DNA of 64,000 nt from Bacteroidota bacterium (lineage in GTDB: Bacteria > Bacteroidota > Bacteroidia > Bacteroidales > JAGNHN01), in contig JAKLHK010000003.1 in NCBI GenBank assembly GCA_022710185.1, positions 147,995 through 211,994 of the forward strand, given 5' to 3'. Below, one piece after another: positions 1-9,800 of this stretch (position 1 is the stretch's first letter; every line of letters starts with the position of its first letter). The position numbers and the translations under genes are program-made. The notes under the pieces were generated by a model that was not told the origin of the DNA, made no database searches, and worked only from the letters and a program-made list of their open reading frames with translations.

Positions 1-91
1 CCGCGATACACCGGTGATTATATAGCACTCCATGCTTTTTTGCAACGAAGATAATCCATGCCGGCCATCGGCTCGTCCTTCTTCTTATAAA

Positions 92-132
92 TGTGTAGGT
101 ACTGTTACACAGAAAACAAAGCCCTATCTTTG
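92..132 (+). promoter_or_regulatory. pruA promoter with a possible operator dyad
   Basis: TATCTTTG at 125-132 fits the Bacteroidota -7 consensus TAnnTTTG, 31 bases before the pruA ATG. A dyad TGTGTA (92-97), 8 bases, TACACA (106-111) lies where the -33 element should be, and no good TTTG is present there. This is the layout of an operator covering a weak -33. The binding protein is unknown. Confidence 0.5.
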
Positions 133-163
133 CCCCCGAAATCACTCTTAAATAATATTCACG

Positions 164-1795
164 ATGAACAACGCGATCTTTAGCTACGACATGCCGGGAA
201 ACGAACCCGTAAAACCCTATCTTCCAGGTTCTCCCGAACGTGATGCCGTAAAGGCCGAACTCAAAAGGCTCAGCGCCGAAGTCATTGATATTCCCCTGAT
301 CATCGGTGGAAAGGAAGTGAGGACAGGAGACACCGCCGAGGTCGTCATGCCCCACAACCACCACCATGTGCTGGCACATTACCACAAGGCCTCCGCACGT
401 GAGGTGGCGATGGCCGTGGAGGCTGCCGATAAGGCCCGCAAGGAATGGGGAGAAATGCCCTGGGTGGAGCGGATGTCCATTACAGTCAAAGCTGCAGAAC
501 TGCTGGCCACCAAGTATCGCGCGCTCATCAATGCCTCTACCATGCTCGGCCAGAGCAAGAACATCTTTCAGGCTGAGATAGATGCCGCCTGCGAAACCGT
601 CGATTTCCTTCGGTTCAACGCGCATTTTATGGGTATGGTGTACGCCGATCAGCCCATCTCTGATCCGGGCATCCTGAACCGTGTGGAATACCGCCCCCTC
701 GAAGGCTTTGTGTTCACCGTTACCCCCTTCAACTTCACCTCCATCGCGGCTAACCTCAACATGTCTCCTGCCCTCATGGGCAACACCACGATCTGGAAAC
801 CCGCTACCACGGCCCTATTCTCCAATTACTTCATGATGAAGATCTTCCAGGAAGCCGGCCTGCCCGACGGGGTCATCAATTTCCTGCCCGGCAAAGGCTC
901 GGTCATCGGCAATGGAGTGTTCGCCGCACCCAGCTTCGCCGGGATCCACTTCACCGGATCCAATGTCACCTTCAACCAGCTCTGGCGTATGGCCTCCGAA
1001 AACCTGCCCCGCTACCACGCCTATCCCAAGATCGTGGGAGAGACCGGCGGCAAGGACTTCATCTTCGTGCATGCATCCGCCGGACCGGCCGAAGTGGCTA
1101 CTGCCATCGTCCGCGGCGCCTTCGAGTTCCAGGGCCAGAAATGCTCAGCCGCTTCACGCGCCTACATCCCCGCCAGCCTGTGGCCTGAAGTGCGCGACAT
1201 CATGGGAGGCATGCTCGATGAAGTGAAAATGGGCGACCCCGTAAACTTCACCCATTTCTTCAACGCCGTCATCGATGAGGCTTCCTTCGACAATATCATG
1301 GGCTACATCGCCAAGGCCAAAGAATCTGCCGATGTGGACATCGTGTTCGGGGGCAAGGGCGATAAGTCGGAAGGATATTTTGTGGAACCTACCGTCCTCC
1401 TCACCCGCGATCCCCATTTCATCTCCATGGAGGAAGAGATCTTCGGGCCTGTCATCACTATCTATGTGTACCAGGATGACAAATACGAAGAAACACTCCG
1501 GATCTGCGACAGCACCTCACCATACGGGCTCACCGGGGCCATCTTCGCCTCCGACCGCAAGGCCGTGCTCACCGCAATGAGCACCCTGCGCTATGCCGCC
1601 GGTAATTTCTATATCAACGACAAGCCCACCGGCGCCGTCGTCGGACAGCAACCCTTCGGGGGCTCCAGGCAGTCCGGAACCAACGACAAGGCCGGGAGTT
1701 ACCTCAACCTCCTGCGTTGGGTCAGCCCCCGTACCATCAAGGAAAACTTTGTCCCTCCAACGGACTTCCGCTATCCCTTTATGGAAGCACGCTGA
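164..1795 (+). CDS. pruA: L-glutamate gamma-semialdehyde dehydrogenase (1-pyrroline-5-carboxylate dehydrogenase)
   Basis: This 543-residue cytosolic enzyme oxidises glutamate gamma-semialdehyde to glutamate with NAD+, the second step of proline breakdown. It is a full-length aldehyde dehydrogenase. The general-base Glu293 lies in GETGGKDF and the catalytic Cys327 in GQKCSAASRAY. The C-terminal FGGSRQSGTNDKAG segment is typical of P5C dehydrogenases, and the length fits the stand-alone class rather than the PutA fusion. The start ATG follows a TAnnTTTG promoter. No proline dehydrogenase is nearby, so the gene appears to be monocistronic. The family assignment is secure; the substrate is inferred from the family. 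Confidence 0.93.
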   Translation: MNNAIFSYDMPGNEPVKPYLPGSPERDAVKAELKRLSAEVIDIPLIIGGKEVRTGDTAEVVMPHNHHHVLAHYHKASAREVAMAVEAADKARKEWGEMPWVERMSITVKAAELLATKYRALINASTMLGQSKNIFQAEIDAACETVDFLRFNAHFMGMVYADQPISDPGILNRVEYRPLEGFVFTVTPFNFTSIAANLNMSPALMGNTTIWKPATTALFSNYFMMKIFQEAGLPDGVINFLPGKGSVIGNGVFAAPSFAGIHFTGSNVTFNQLWRMASENLPRYHAYPKIVGETGGKDFIFVHASAGPAEVATAIVRGAFEFQGQKCSAASRAYIPASLWPEVRDIMGGMLDEVKMGDPVNFTHFFNAVIDEASFDNIMGYIAKAKESADVDIVFGGKGDKSEGYFVEPTVLLTRDPHFISMEEEIFGPVITIYVYQDDKYEETLRICDSTSPYGLTGAIFASDRKAVLTAMSTLRYAAGNFYINDKPTGAVVGQQPFGGSRQSGTNDKAGSYLNLLRWVSPRTIKENFVPPTDFRYPFMEAR

Positions 1796-1821
1796 GGAAT
1801 ACTTCCTTCGTGGCATCGGCA

Positions 1822-1851
1822 GCCCGGGTACCTGATCTTCAGGTCCCGGGC
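1822..1851 (+). terminator. Hairpin after pruA, possible weak terminator
   Basis: A strong stem pairs GCCCGGG (1822-1828) with CCCGGGC (1845-1851), and an inner CCTGA/TCAGG stem continues it. There is no T run after it, so it is not a classical intrinsic terminator. It may stabilise the 3' end of the mRNA. Confidence 0.3.
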
Positions 1852-1983
1852 CCCGTTGCATTTCAGGGCATGGACTTTGGTAGCCTCCCCGCCCTGCCCA
1901 GCTTCGGCAGCGGCCACAGGCCTGACGCTTATTAGTCCATCACACCCGGTAGATTAGTATCTTTATCCTTTCTACAGTCAGCT

Positions 1984-2865
1984 ATGGAACAGATGAACGA
2001 AGGCGGATGGTACGACCGGGTGATACTCCGCCTCAAGGAGAGGGAAAAGGAATTGCGCTGCCTCTATAAGGTGGAGGAAGTGCTGGCTACCAGGCACCTG
2101 CAGATCGATGAGCTCATCCGTAAGCTCCTCTGCGTCATACCCACTGGCTGGCAGCATACCACACTTTGCGAAGCACGCATCATATTCGAAGGCAAGGTAT
2201 ACCGTAGCCCGGATTTCCGGGAAACACCCTGGATGCAGCATGCCGATATCGTCCTCGACCAAAACGTAGCAGGTCGCATCGATGTAGTCTATACCCAGAA
2301 CATCGAAAGCGAAGGAAAACTCCCTTTCCTGCCGGAAGAACAAAAGCTCCTGCACACTATCGCCGACAGCCTGGGGCACCACATCTTCATCCGCAGGCTC
2401 AGGGCAACCATCAACAGCTTCAGGGAAACCGGCTCAGCGCCGGCACCCAAACGCAACGAGCCCATCCTGTCTGCGGAATCGGATCTCCATTGGAAATGGC
2501 GCCTCCAGATCGCCGAAACCATCGCACAAAAGATCGATTTTGAAGTATACGGGATCCGGGGGATATATCTCATTGGCAGCGTGAAGAACGCCACCGCCGG
2601 TCCGGCTTCCGACCTTGACCTGTTGATCCATTTCCGTGGAAATGACCGTCAGCGTCATTGCCTCGAAAACTGGCTGGAAGGCTGGAGCCTGGCCCTGGCC
2701 GAACTGAATCTGATCCACTTTGGCTATCGAATGGAGGGCGGCATGATCGATGTGCACATCATCACCGATGACGACATACAGCAACGGACCAGCTACGCAG
2801 TGATGATCGGGTCATTGGAAAACAGCGCCCGTGCGCTCAGGGTCCTCACGGAGGATGCACTATGA
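1984..2865 (+). CDS. GAF-like / nucleotidyltransferase domain protein
   Basis: This 293-residue soluble protein of unknown role has two recognisable parts. Residues about 15-140 resemble a GAF-like sensory fold with a leading helix. Residues about 165-290 are a pol-beta-type nucleotidyltransferase: G198-S199 followed by D210 and D212 in SDLDLLIHF, with a plausible third Asp256 in MIDVHI. The metal-binding triad looks intact, so it may transfer a nucleotide to a small molecule or protein. Its stop overlaps the next start (ATGA), so it is translationally coupled to a metallophosphoesterase. A near-consensus -7 box TATCTTTA lies at 1958-1965. The substrate cannot be told from the sequence. Confidence 0.7.
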   Translation: MEQMNEGGWYDRVILRLKEREKELRCLYKVEEVLATRHLQIDELIRKLLCVIPTGWQHTTLCEARIIFEGKVYRSPDFRETPWMQHADIVLDQNVAGRIDVVYTQNIESEGKLPFLPEEQKLLHTIADSLGHHIFIRRLRATINSFRETGSAPAPKRNEPILSAESDLHWKWRLQIAETIAQKIDFEVYGIRGIYLIGSVKNATAGPASDLDLLIHFRGNDRQRHCLENWLEGWSLALAELNLIHFGYRMEGGMIDVHIITDDDIQQRTSYAVMIGSLENSARALRVLTEDAL

Positions 2866-3713
2866 TGGAATGGTGGTTCGTATCCGATCTCCATGGCAGG
2901 CCCCATCGTTATAAGCGCCTGTTCGAACTTCTTGAAAAACAACGCCCAAGTCTTATCCTCATGGGCGGTGACCTCCTGCCCCACGAAATGGCACGCTGGT
3001 CCCCTGAGATCCCTGACTTCCTGAGGGGTTACCTCATCCCCGCACTCCACGCGCTTAAAAAGCAGATGCAGGGGGACTACCCCCGTATCCTCCTGATTCC
3101 AGGTAACGACGATCCTGCCCATGAAAACCAAACCTTCCTGGAAATGGAAAAGGAAAGACTGGTAGAATGGGTTAACATGAAGACCGTGGAGGTGGACGAT
3201 TTCCTGATCACAGGGTATGCTTATGTTCCTCCAACTCCATTCCTTCGAAAGGATTGGGAAAAATATGATGTCTCCCGCTATGTGGACCCGGGTTGCATCC
3301 ATCCCTATGAAGGTTATCGTACCGCTGATCCGGATTACGACCCGGCCTACGACACCATTGCCCGTGACCTGGAACGGCTCGCTCAGGGGCTCGAAATGAA
3401 CCGCAGCATTTTCTTAATGCACTCGCCTCCCTATCAGTCACGGCTCGATCGCGCCGCACTCGACGGGGTGATGGTCGACCATGTGCCCCTGGATGTGCAT
3501 GTGGGCAGCATTGCCATTCAGCGCTTCATTACGGAACGCCAGCCCCTCCTGACCCTGCATGGCCACATCCACGAATCCTCTGCCCTCACCGGCAGCTGGC
3601 AGGACACCATAGGCCGGACTCACCTGTTTTCCGCTGCCTGGGACGGCCCCGAGCTTGCCCTGGTGCGGTTTTCCCCCCATTGCCCGGAACAGGCCCTACG
3701 CGAACTGCATTGA
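2862..3713 (+). CDS. Calcineurin-like metallophosphoesterase
   Basis: This 283-residue protein carries the metallophosphoesterase motif set in order: SDLHG near the N-terminus (D9, H11), MGGD, PGNDD, LMHSPP and the C-terminal LHGHIHES. It therefore probably binds two metals and hydrolyses a phosphoester. There is no signal peptide, so it is cytosolic. It shares four bases (ATGA) with the upstream nucleotidyltransferase gene, so the two are likely made together. One may act on the product of the other, which is inference only. Substrates range widely in this family. Confidence 0.8.
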   Translation: MMEWWFVSDLHGRPHRYKRLFELLEKQRPSLILMGGDLLPHEMARWSPEIPDFLRGYLIPALHALKKQMQGDYPRILLIPGNDDPAHENQTFLEMEKERLVEWVNMKTVEVDDFLITGYAYVPPTPFLRKDWEKYDVSRYVDPGCIHPYEGYRTADPDYDPAYDTIARDLERLAQGLEMNRSIFLMHSPPYQSRLDRAALDGVMVDHVPLDVHVGSIAIQRFITERQPLLTLHGHIHESSALTGSWQDTIGRTHLFSAAWDGPELALVRFSPHCPEQALRELH

Positions 3714-3748
3714 GGTTCGGACTCCTCACCTGAAAGAACTGTTGTGCC

Positions 3749-3781
3749 AAAAAAATGGGCCGCCCCATACCGGGGCGGCCC
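3749..3781 (-). terminator. Intrinsic terminator of the giant T9SS cargo gene
   Basis: GGGCCGCCCC (3757-3766) pairs with GGGGCGGCCC (3772-3781) over a 5-base loop. Read on the minus strand, a run of T follows (3755-3749). The element lies 28 bases past the stop of the minus-strand gene and also sits after the convergent phosphoesterase gene. Confidence 0.85.
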
Positions 3782-3808
3782 TCATACTTGTTTAGCCTTG
3801 AGGGAGAA

Positions 3809-6800
3809 TTAGTGGACTACCATCTTCCGGACAAGCTTACGGCCCAGGTAGTCCAGGGTGTAGAAGTAAACCCCTGCCGGCATGGTGCTGGCATCCAGTT
3901 CAATCTGGTGCACCCCGGCACCGGTACTTCCCTGGGTGGCATACACCGGCTGCCCAAGGTAGTTGACCACACGGAAGGTATAGTCCCCATAGGAAGGCAG
4001 ACTGAAGGGGATGATGGTCATCCCTGATGCGGGGTTGGGTATGTTCTGTCCCATGGCATAGCCTTCCAGGTCCGATTCTGTCACCTCGGTGTACAGCTCC
4101 TCCAGGATTCCGCACTTCTCGTCGTTCCAGGGGTATCCGTCGCCGGGATAGGTCACCTTGGCGCAGAGGTAGTAGTAGCCGATGAAGGAATGACGGTATT
4201 TCTTGGAGAAGGTGAACAGCACCGAATCCAGCGGCTGCAGCGGGGTAGATGAGTTCCAGGTCTCGGTGGACTGCACCGCGCCGGCTACAGAGTATTCCAT
4301 GGTGAAGTTGGTCACCGGCTGCAGGCCCTGGTTCTTCACCCAAACGCTCACCGTTGCCGAATCTCCATGAATGGTTGGTGTAATGGGCGATTCAAAGGAC
4401 TTCACGGTCAGGTCGTAATTGGGAGGCAACACGTCAAAAGTATCGCATGCCGTATTGTTGTATGTATTGATGTCCTGAGACAGCTCAGTGTACGCACAAA
4501 GGACATAATGCGACAGCGGGGAAGGCATGGGCTGGAAGGTGTAATTGATGGTAGAATCAGGAGGGAGTACACCCGTCCAAACCCCCGTATTGACCGTAGC
4601 TCCGTTCACCTTGTACTTCAGCGGAATGCTGTAGAGGGTGTCGCTGCCGAAGTTCTTGATCTTCACCTCTACATCGATATTGGTCCCGATAATGGTCGGA
4701 CTGGGAGGCCCGACAACTTCCACCACCCCGGCATCGCGGGGGATGATGGGAATGGACAGGCAGAGGTTGTCGATGGCCCAGCCTTCGTATCCCCCGGGGT
4801 TATTCTGAATGGTGAAGAAGATGAACCGGAACTGCGTGGGCTCGGCCATGTCGTTGACATTATCGAGCTTGTATCCCGACCTGATCCATCCGTTGTAGCC
4901 TCCGTTCCCGGTCCAGATACCGGTCTGTGAATTGTACCAGTTCTTGCCCTTGGGGTCATTATGGGCGCCCAGAAGTTTCCATCCCAGGATGCTGAGGTAT
5001 TGAATGGCCCCTCCATCACCGTTGTTGGTGTTCACCCGGTGCCAGAAGGTCAGGGAATCTACCCCGGTAATCAGATGCTTGAACTTGGGCGTGTAGAGGA
5101 AGTTGGCCCCGTTGTGGGCATATTCGCCGTCAAGGACAGTGGCCCATACATTGGGGTTGCTCTTGGCCTGGTTGATCACCGTTCCGGAGGGCGATCCCCA
5201 TTCCCACTGGTTCACCAGTGAGTCATCCCACATCAGGGATCCGGGCAGATCGAAGTTGTCGCAGTAGGGCAGGTCGGTCGTAAACTGGGCGTAGTCATCC
5301 ACACAACGGCCATCGTTGAACAAATTACTGTCACCGGTTACGATAGTGTAAGCGCAGACGTGGTTATTCCCCGGTACCAGGGTGTGCGTGGGGAGGTTCA
5401 CGATCGCTGTGGCCTGTGGGGCCAGGGAGAAGGGGTAATTGTAATTGATAGGTGTCCCTCCGTTTACCTCATAGGCGATGGGCACGTTGTTCAGCGTGGT
5501 GGTGCCGAAGTTCTGGATCTTGACCGTCACGTTCACTACATCTCCGGCATTGCCCAGGGTTCCCGGGGAAATGATCTGTGTTACCCCGGCATCCCTGGGG
5601 ATCATCGGGATGATCATCACCAGATAGTCTTCCGTTTCCCCGTAGGTGTATGTACCGCAGGCCGACGCCGATCCCACGCGGTCCATCACCACACGCATCA
5701 CCGTGGTACCTGGCGTGGCGTTCACCGGGAGCGTTACGGTACCGGTGGCTACGGGGTTCGCGGAATTGATGGTTCCGGAGAACACGTTCTCCGCAGGAAT
5801 ATTGAAGGTCCCGTTGCGGTTCCAGTCAATGTATACCTTAACATTGGTGTTGGATGTATTGATGGAAGACGAGCTGATGGCCTTGATGGTAATCGGGTAG
5901 GCAACGGTGGGGCTCAGCAGCACCGGCGCCAGATTGGTCCAATCGGTATAGCCCTGGGTGGCCGAGGGGTTGCTGACCACCGGGCTGGCATTTCCGTTGT
6001 CCAGGTTGCTGATGGTCACGTTACCGATGTCCTCATAGGTTGAGGGAGTCGTGGCATACGAGGGGCAATAGGGGGGGATCTGGTTCTTCACAGTGCGGAA
6101 CAAGGTATCGTTCACACCGGTATTGTCCCCGCTCACCGAGATCCAGGTCTTGAACTGATAACTTCCGTAGAATTCGAGGTTAGCGGTCTGACTGAAAGTA
6201 TGCAGCAGGGTGTCGAGTTGCTGTAGCACGGTGGTGATGGTATCGGTCCGTACGATACCCCCGTTGATCTGATAATTTACCGTGAAGTTGCTGATGGGCT
6301 GAGTGCCGTAGTTCTTTACCAGCACCTTTACCGGCTCGGCGGCCGAAAGGTTGGGCGCGGTCACCGGGCTCACCAGCTTGAGCATGGCCCCGTCATAAGG
6401 AGGAACACCAGAGACGAATACGGTATCCGGGATGCGGGGGCTGGGACAGCCGCCACCACCGCCCGAGAGGTAGATGTTGGGCCGGCTGGTGGTCAGGGTT
6501 CCGCTCACGGCCGGGAAGGAACCGTCCTGATATTTGTACTTGGCCCGGTTACCGGTGGTCGCGGTATAGGCCCACTGCCAGCTGGGGTTTCCGCTGTAGT
6601 CCCCATCATGGTTCTCCCAAACGATGAGGAGGTTATCCGTTCCGTTGTAGTTGAAGGGCGTGGACAGCGGTACTTTGATCCAGCCGGGTCCGTTCAGGGT
6701 CAGGTTGGCATTGTACACCTGGGTCATCCCGGTGGTAGAAGGATAGGTGGCGTCCGGGAAGGTCGACAGGGTGGTATGCCCCATATAGATCTTTTGCTGT

Positions 6801-9800
6801 AGCTGGTTGATATTCGACAAGGTCGTGTTCATATAGAACGCGATGGTGTCGATATCCCCGTCTATGCCCAGCTCGGCGGCTGTGTAGATCATGGCCGACC
6901 AGCTGTAGTCATAGAAGTAATAGAATGGAACGTAATACTGCCCGCCGGTCCCTGTTCCTACCGTGATGGCATCGGCCCCGCCATCGGCTTGGGCCTCCAC
7001 CCAGTATACTTCCTGGCCGTAAAGAATGGGTGTGGTATAGCTTGGCCCGGTGGTCAGCTCCTGGGTAGCCGTCTGCGTCTTATACCAGAAAATGGTATCA
7101 TTCGACGAGGCGGTCAGCGTGGCAGTGGTGGCATAAGGGATGGTTACATTACTGACCACCGGCGAAGGCGGGCTGTACAGCGATTCCACCGTCCTGCGGG
7201 CGGTGTCATCGGCATTCTCGAAATCACCCACCAGGGTGGTGTAGGCCACCACTTCCCATATCGTGTCCTGGGTGTAGGCCGTCAGGTCCACCAGCTGGTT
7301 GAAGGTATAATTGTAGGTGGCGTTCGGCAATATGGTGGCCGAAATGGTCTCGGTCACTACGGTCGACTGGCCCACAACGTAATAGCTTCCGGTAAGGCCA
7401 CCACTGATGGTGTCCAGACCTACGTTCTTTATCTTCAGCGTAACCGGTTCGAAAGCCACAAAACAGCCCTCATTGCTTGGCTCCACCAGGGAAACAGCCT
7501 GGGCATCCTGTTGGGGGTCACCGTAGAAGTACTTGCAGGTGGGATTGTTGCCGGGGTTGGAGTCCCCGTTCACTGTGGTATAGGCGCAGAGATTGTTGTC
7601 CCCACCGGCGACCAGCAGCTTGGTGTTGAAACTGAAGAGCGTCGACTGACCAGGGAGCAGGGTGCCCGTCCAGGGTTCTGTGACCACCGGATTGGCATTG
7701 TGCTCATACGACACCGTGAACGAGGTCAGCGTATCCAGTCCATAGTTTTTGATGGCCACGCTCACGGTCTGCAGGGTGGCTTCCGGGGAGATGGAACCCG
7801 GGGCCAGTACCATGGATACCCCACCGTCGAACGGGATCTGCGGATACAGCACCACAGTATAATCTTCGGTCTCGCCCAGGGTATAATAGCCGCAGGCATG
7901 CACCAGGTGCTGGTTGCTGGTTTCCTGCAATACTACGCGCATCTGCGCTACGCCTGGGTTCACCCATTGCGGGATGGTGACGGAATTGGAAACCTGGTAG
8001 GCGTTGTAGCCCATGGGCATATTCAGCACGGTCTCCGTGGTCTCCTCATAGGTCCCGCTCCGATCATAATCGATAAAGACTTTAACAATGGCTTGGGGGG
8101 CGGTAGTCCCTTTGACGATGCGTTTGACCGTTATGGGGAAGTTGAGCCCTATGGCCAGTTGCACGGAAGGCACTGAGGACGTAAAATCGGTATACCCGTT
8201 GATAGCATTGACGTTGTTGTTCTGAGGTGTCGATGTGCCATTGTTCAGGTTGCTGAAAGTGACGTTGCCAATGTCGGACCCGCTGGCTGCGTTGATGGCA
8301 TAGCTCTGGCAGTAGTTGGGAACCGAGTGTACCACAAGCTTGGTGATAGTATCATTCAGGTAGGTGGTGTCACCCGGAAGGGCTACCCAGGTCTTGAACA
8401 GATAGCTCCCGGGCGTGGAGAGGTCGGCCAGGGTGTTGAACTGGAAATCCGCCGAGTCGTTGGGCATCAGGGTGTCCGCATAGGTCTCCGATACGGGTGT
8501 ACCCCCGTTGATGCTGTAACGAACCGGGAAGTTCCAGATGGTGTCGCCCCCGAAGTTCTGGATACGGATCTTCACCTTTTCCTGGGCGATCATATTGATG
8601 GCCGATACCGGCTGCATCATTTTAATGACGGCGGCATCGTAGGGCGGCTTGTCACCTACCTCGATGAAGTATGGGCTGGGATCACTCGAGCACTGCAGGA
8701 AGCCGCTGGTCCCGTTCCGGTAATACATCGTGTCGGAGAACAGGATGGGCGTGGTGAAGGAATTGCCCGTCGACAGCAGCTGCAGCCCCAGGGAGTCGGC
8801 AAACCACTTGATGGTCGCCCCGGTGATGGTAGTGTTTAGCGTGGTGCTGGTGGCATAATTGATGGTATCGTACATCACCGGGGCCTTGGGGGGCACAAAT
8901 CCGGAGATGAAGTTCTTGACCTGGGTGTTGTTGGAAGCTACCGGATCGCCCAGCAGTTTGATCTCAGACCGCAGGGCATACGTGATGTCCCCTGCCGGGG
9001 CATCCACATTCACCAGGGAGTCAAAGGTGTAGGTGAGGATCTGGTTCACCACGATAGGGGTCGTGATGTATTCGGTCACCGTATCTGTGGTACCTACGAT
9101 CCAGTATTTGGCCCAGAGGTCCCCTGCGATGGTCGTCAGACCGGTATTCTTGATCCGTATGGTTACCGCTTCCATCCCCAGCCCGCATCCGGTCACCGGG
9201 GAGTCGATCCCCAGCAGCGCGGCTTCTTCCGTACTGGCCGTGAAGCAATAGAAATTGGTGCTGTCCGGCAGGTAGGCTACATTGTGCGAGAGCGAGTTGT
9301 CGATGGCCACCAGCTTATAGCATACCACATCCAGGTGGGTTACGGCGGGGATAGCCCCCTGATAATTGTTGCCGCTGGTATTGACCATGAAGATGGTGTC
9401 CTTGTTTCCGTTGATGGAATAAGGCATGAATACCGACATCACCCCGGAAGGGTCGCTGACCGAAGCAGTGAAGTTGAAGGGCCCGGTATTGAATACATTC
9501 CCGGTGAGGTTGGGGGTGAAGGAGGCGATGGCCGGAGGGGTAAGCTCGGAGAGGGCCGCCGTCACGCGGATGTCATCCAGGATCCAGCCGTATTCCGGGT
9601 TGCTCGGGGAACCCCCGTCCGAGAGCTTGAAACGCACGGCGGCGTTGGTCTTGTTGCCGCAAACCGTGGAAACGTTGAATTGCTCCGACTTGAACCAGGC
9701 ATTCGTAGGCTTCGCTGAGGCCACGCTGGGCTCCCACAGCACACCATACGAACTGGGACCGAACTTGTTGCCCAGGGAGGCAAAAGCCCCCGTTCCCAGA

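Noticed and set aside
6989..8176. A 395-codon plus-strand frame inside the giant cargo gene
   Set aside because: It is antisense to the well-supported repeat protein and has a Gly/Arg/His-rich composition typical of an antisense frame in a GC-rich gene.
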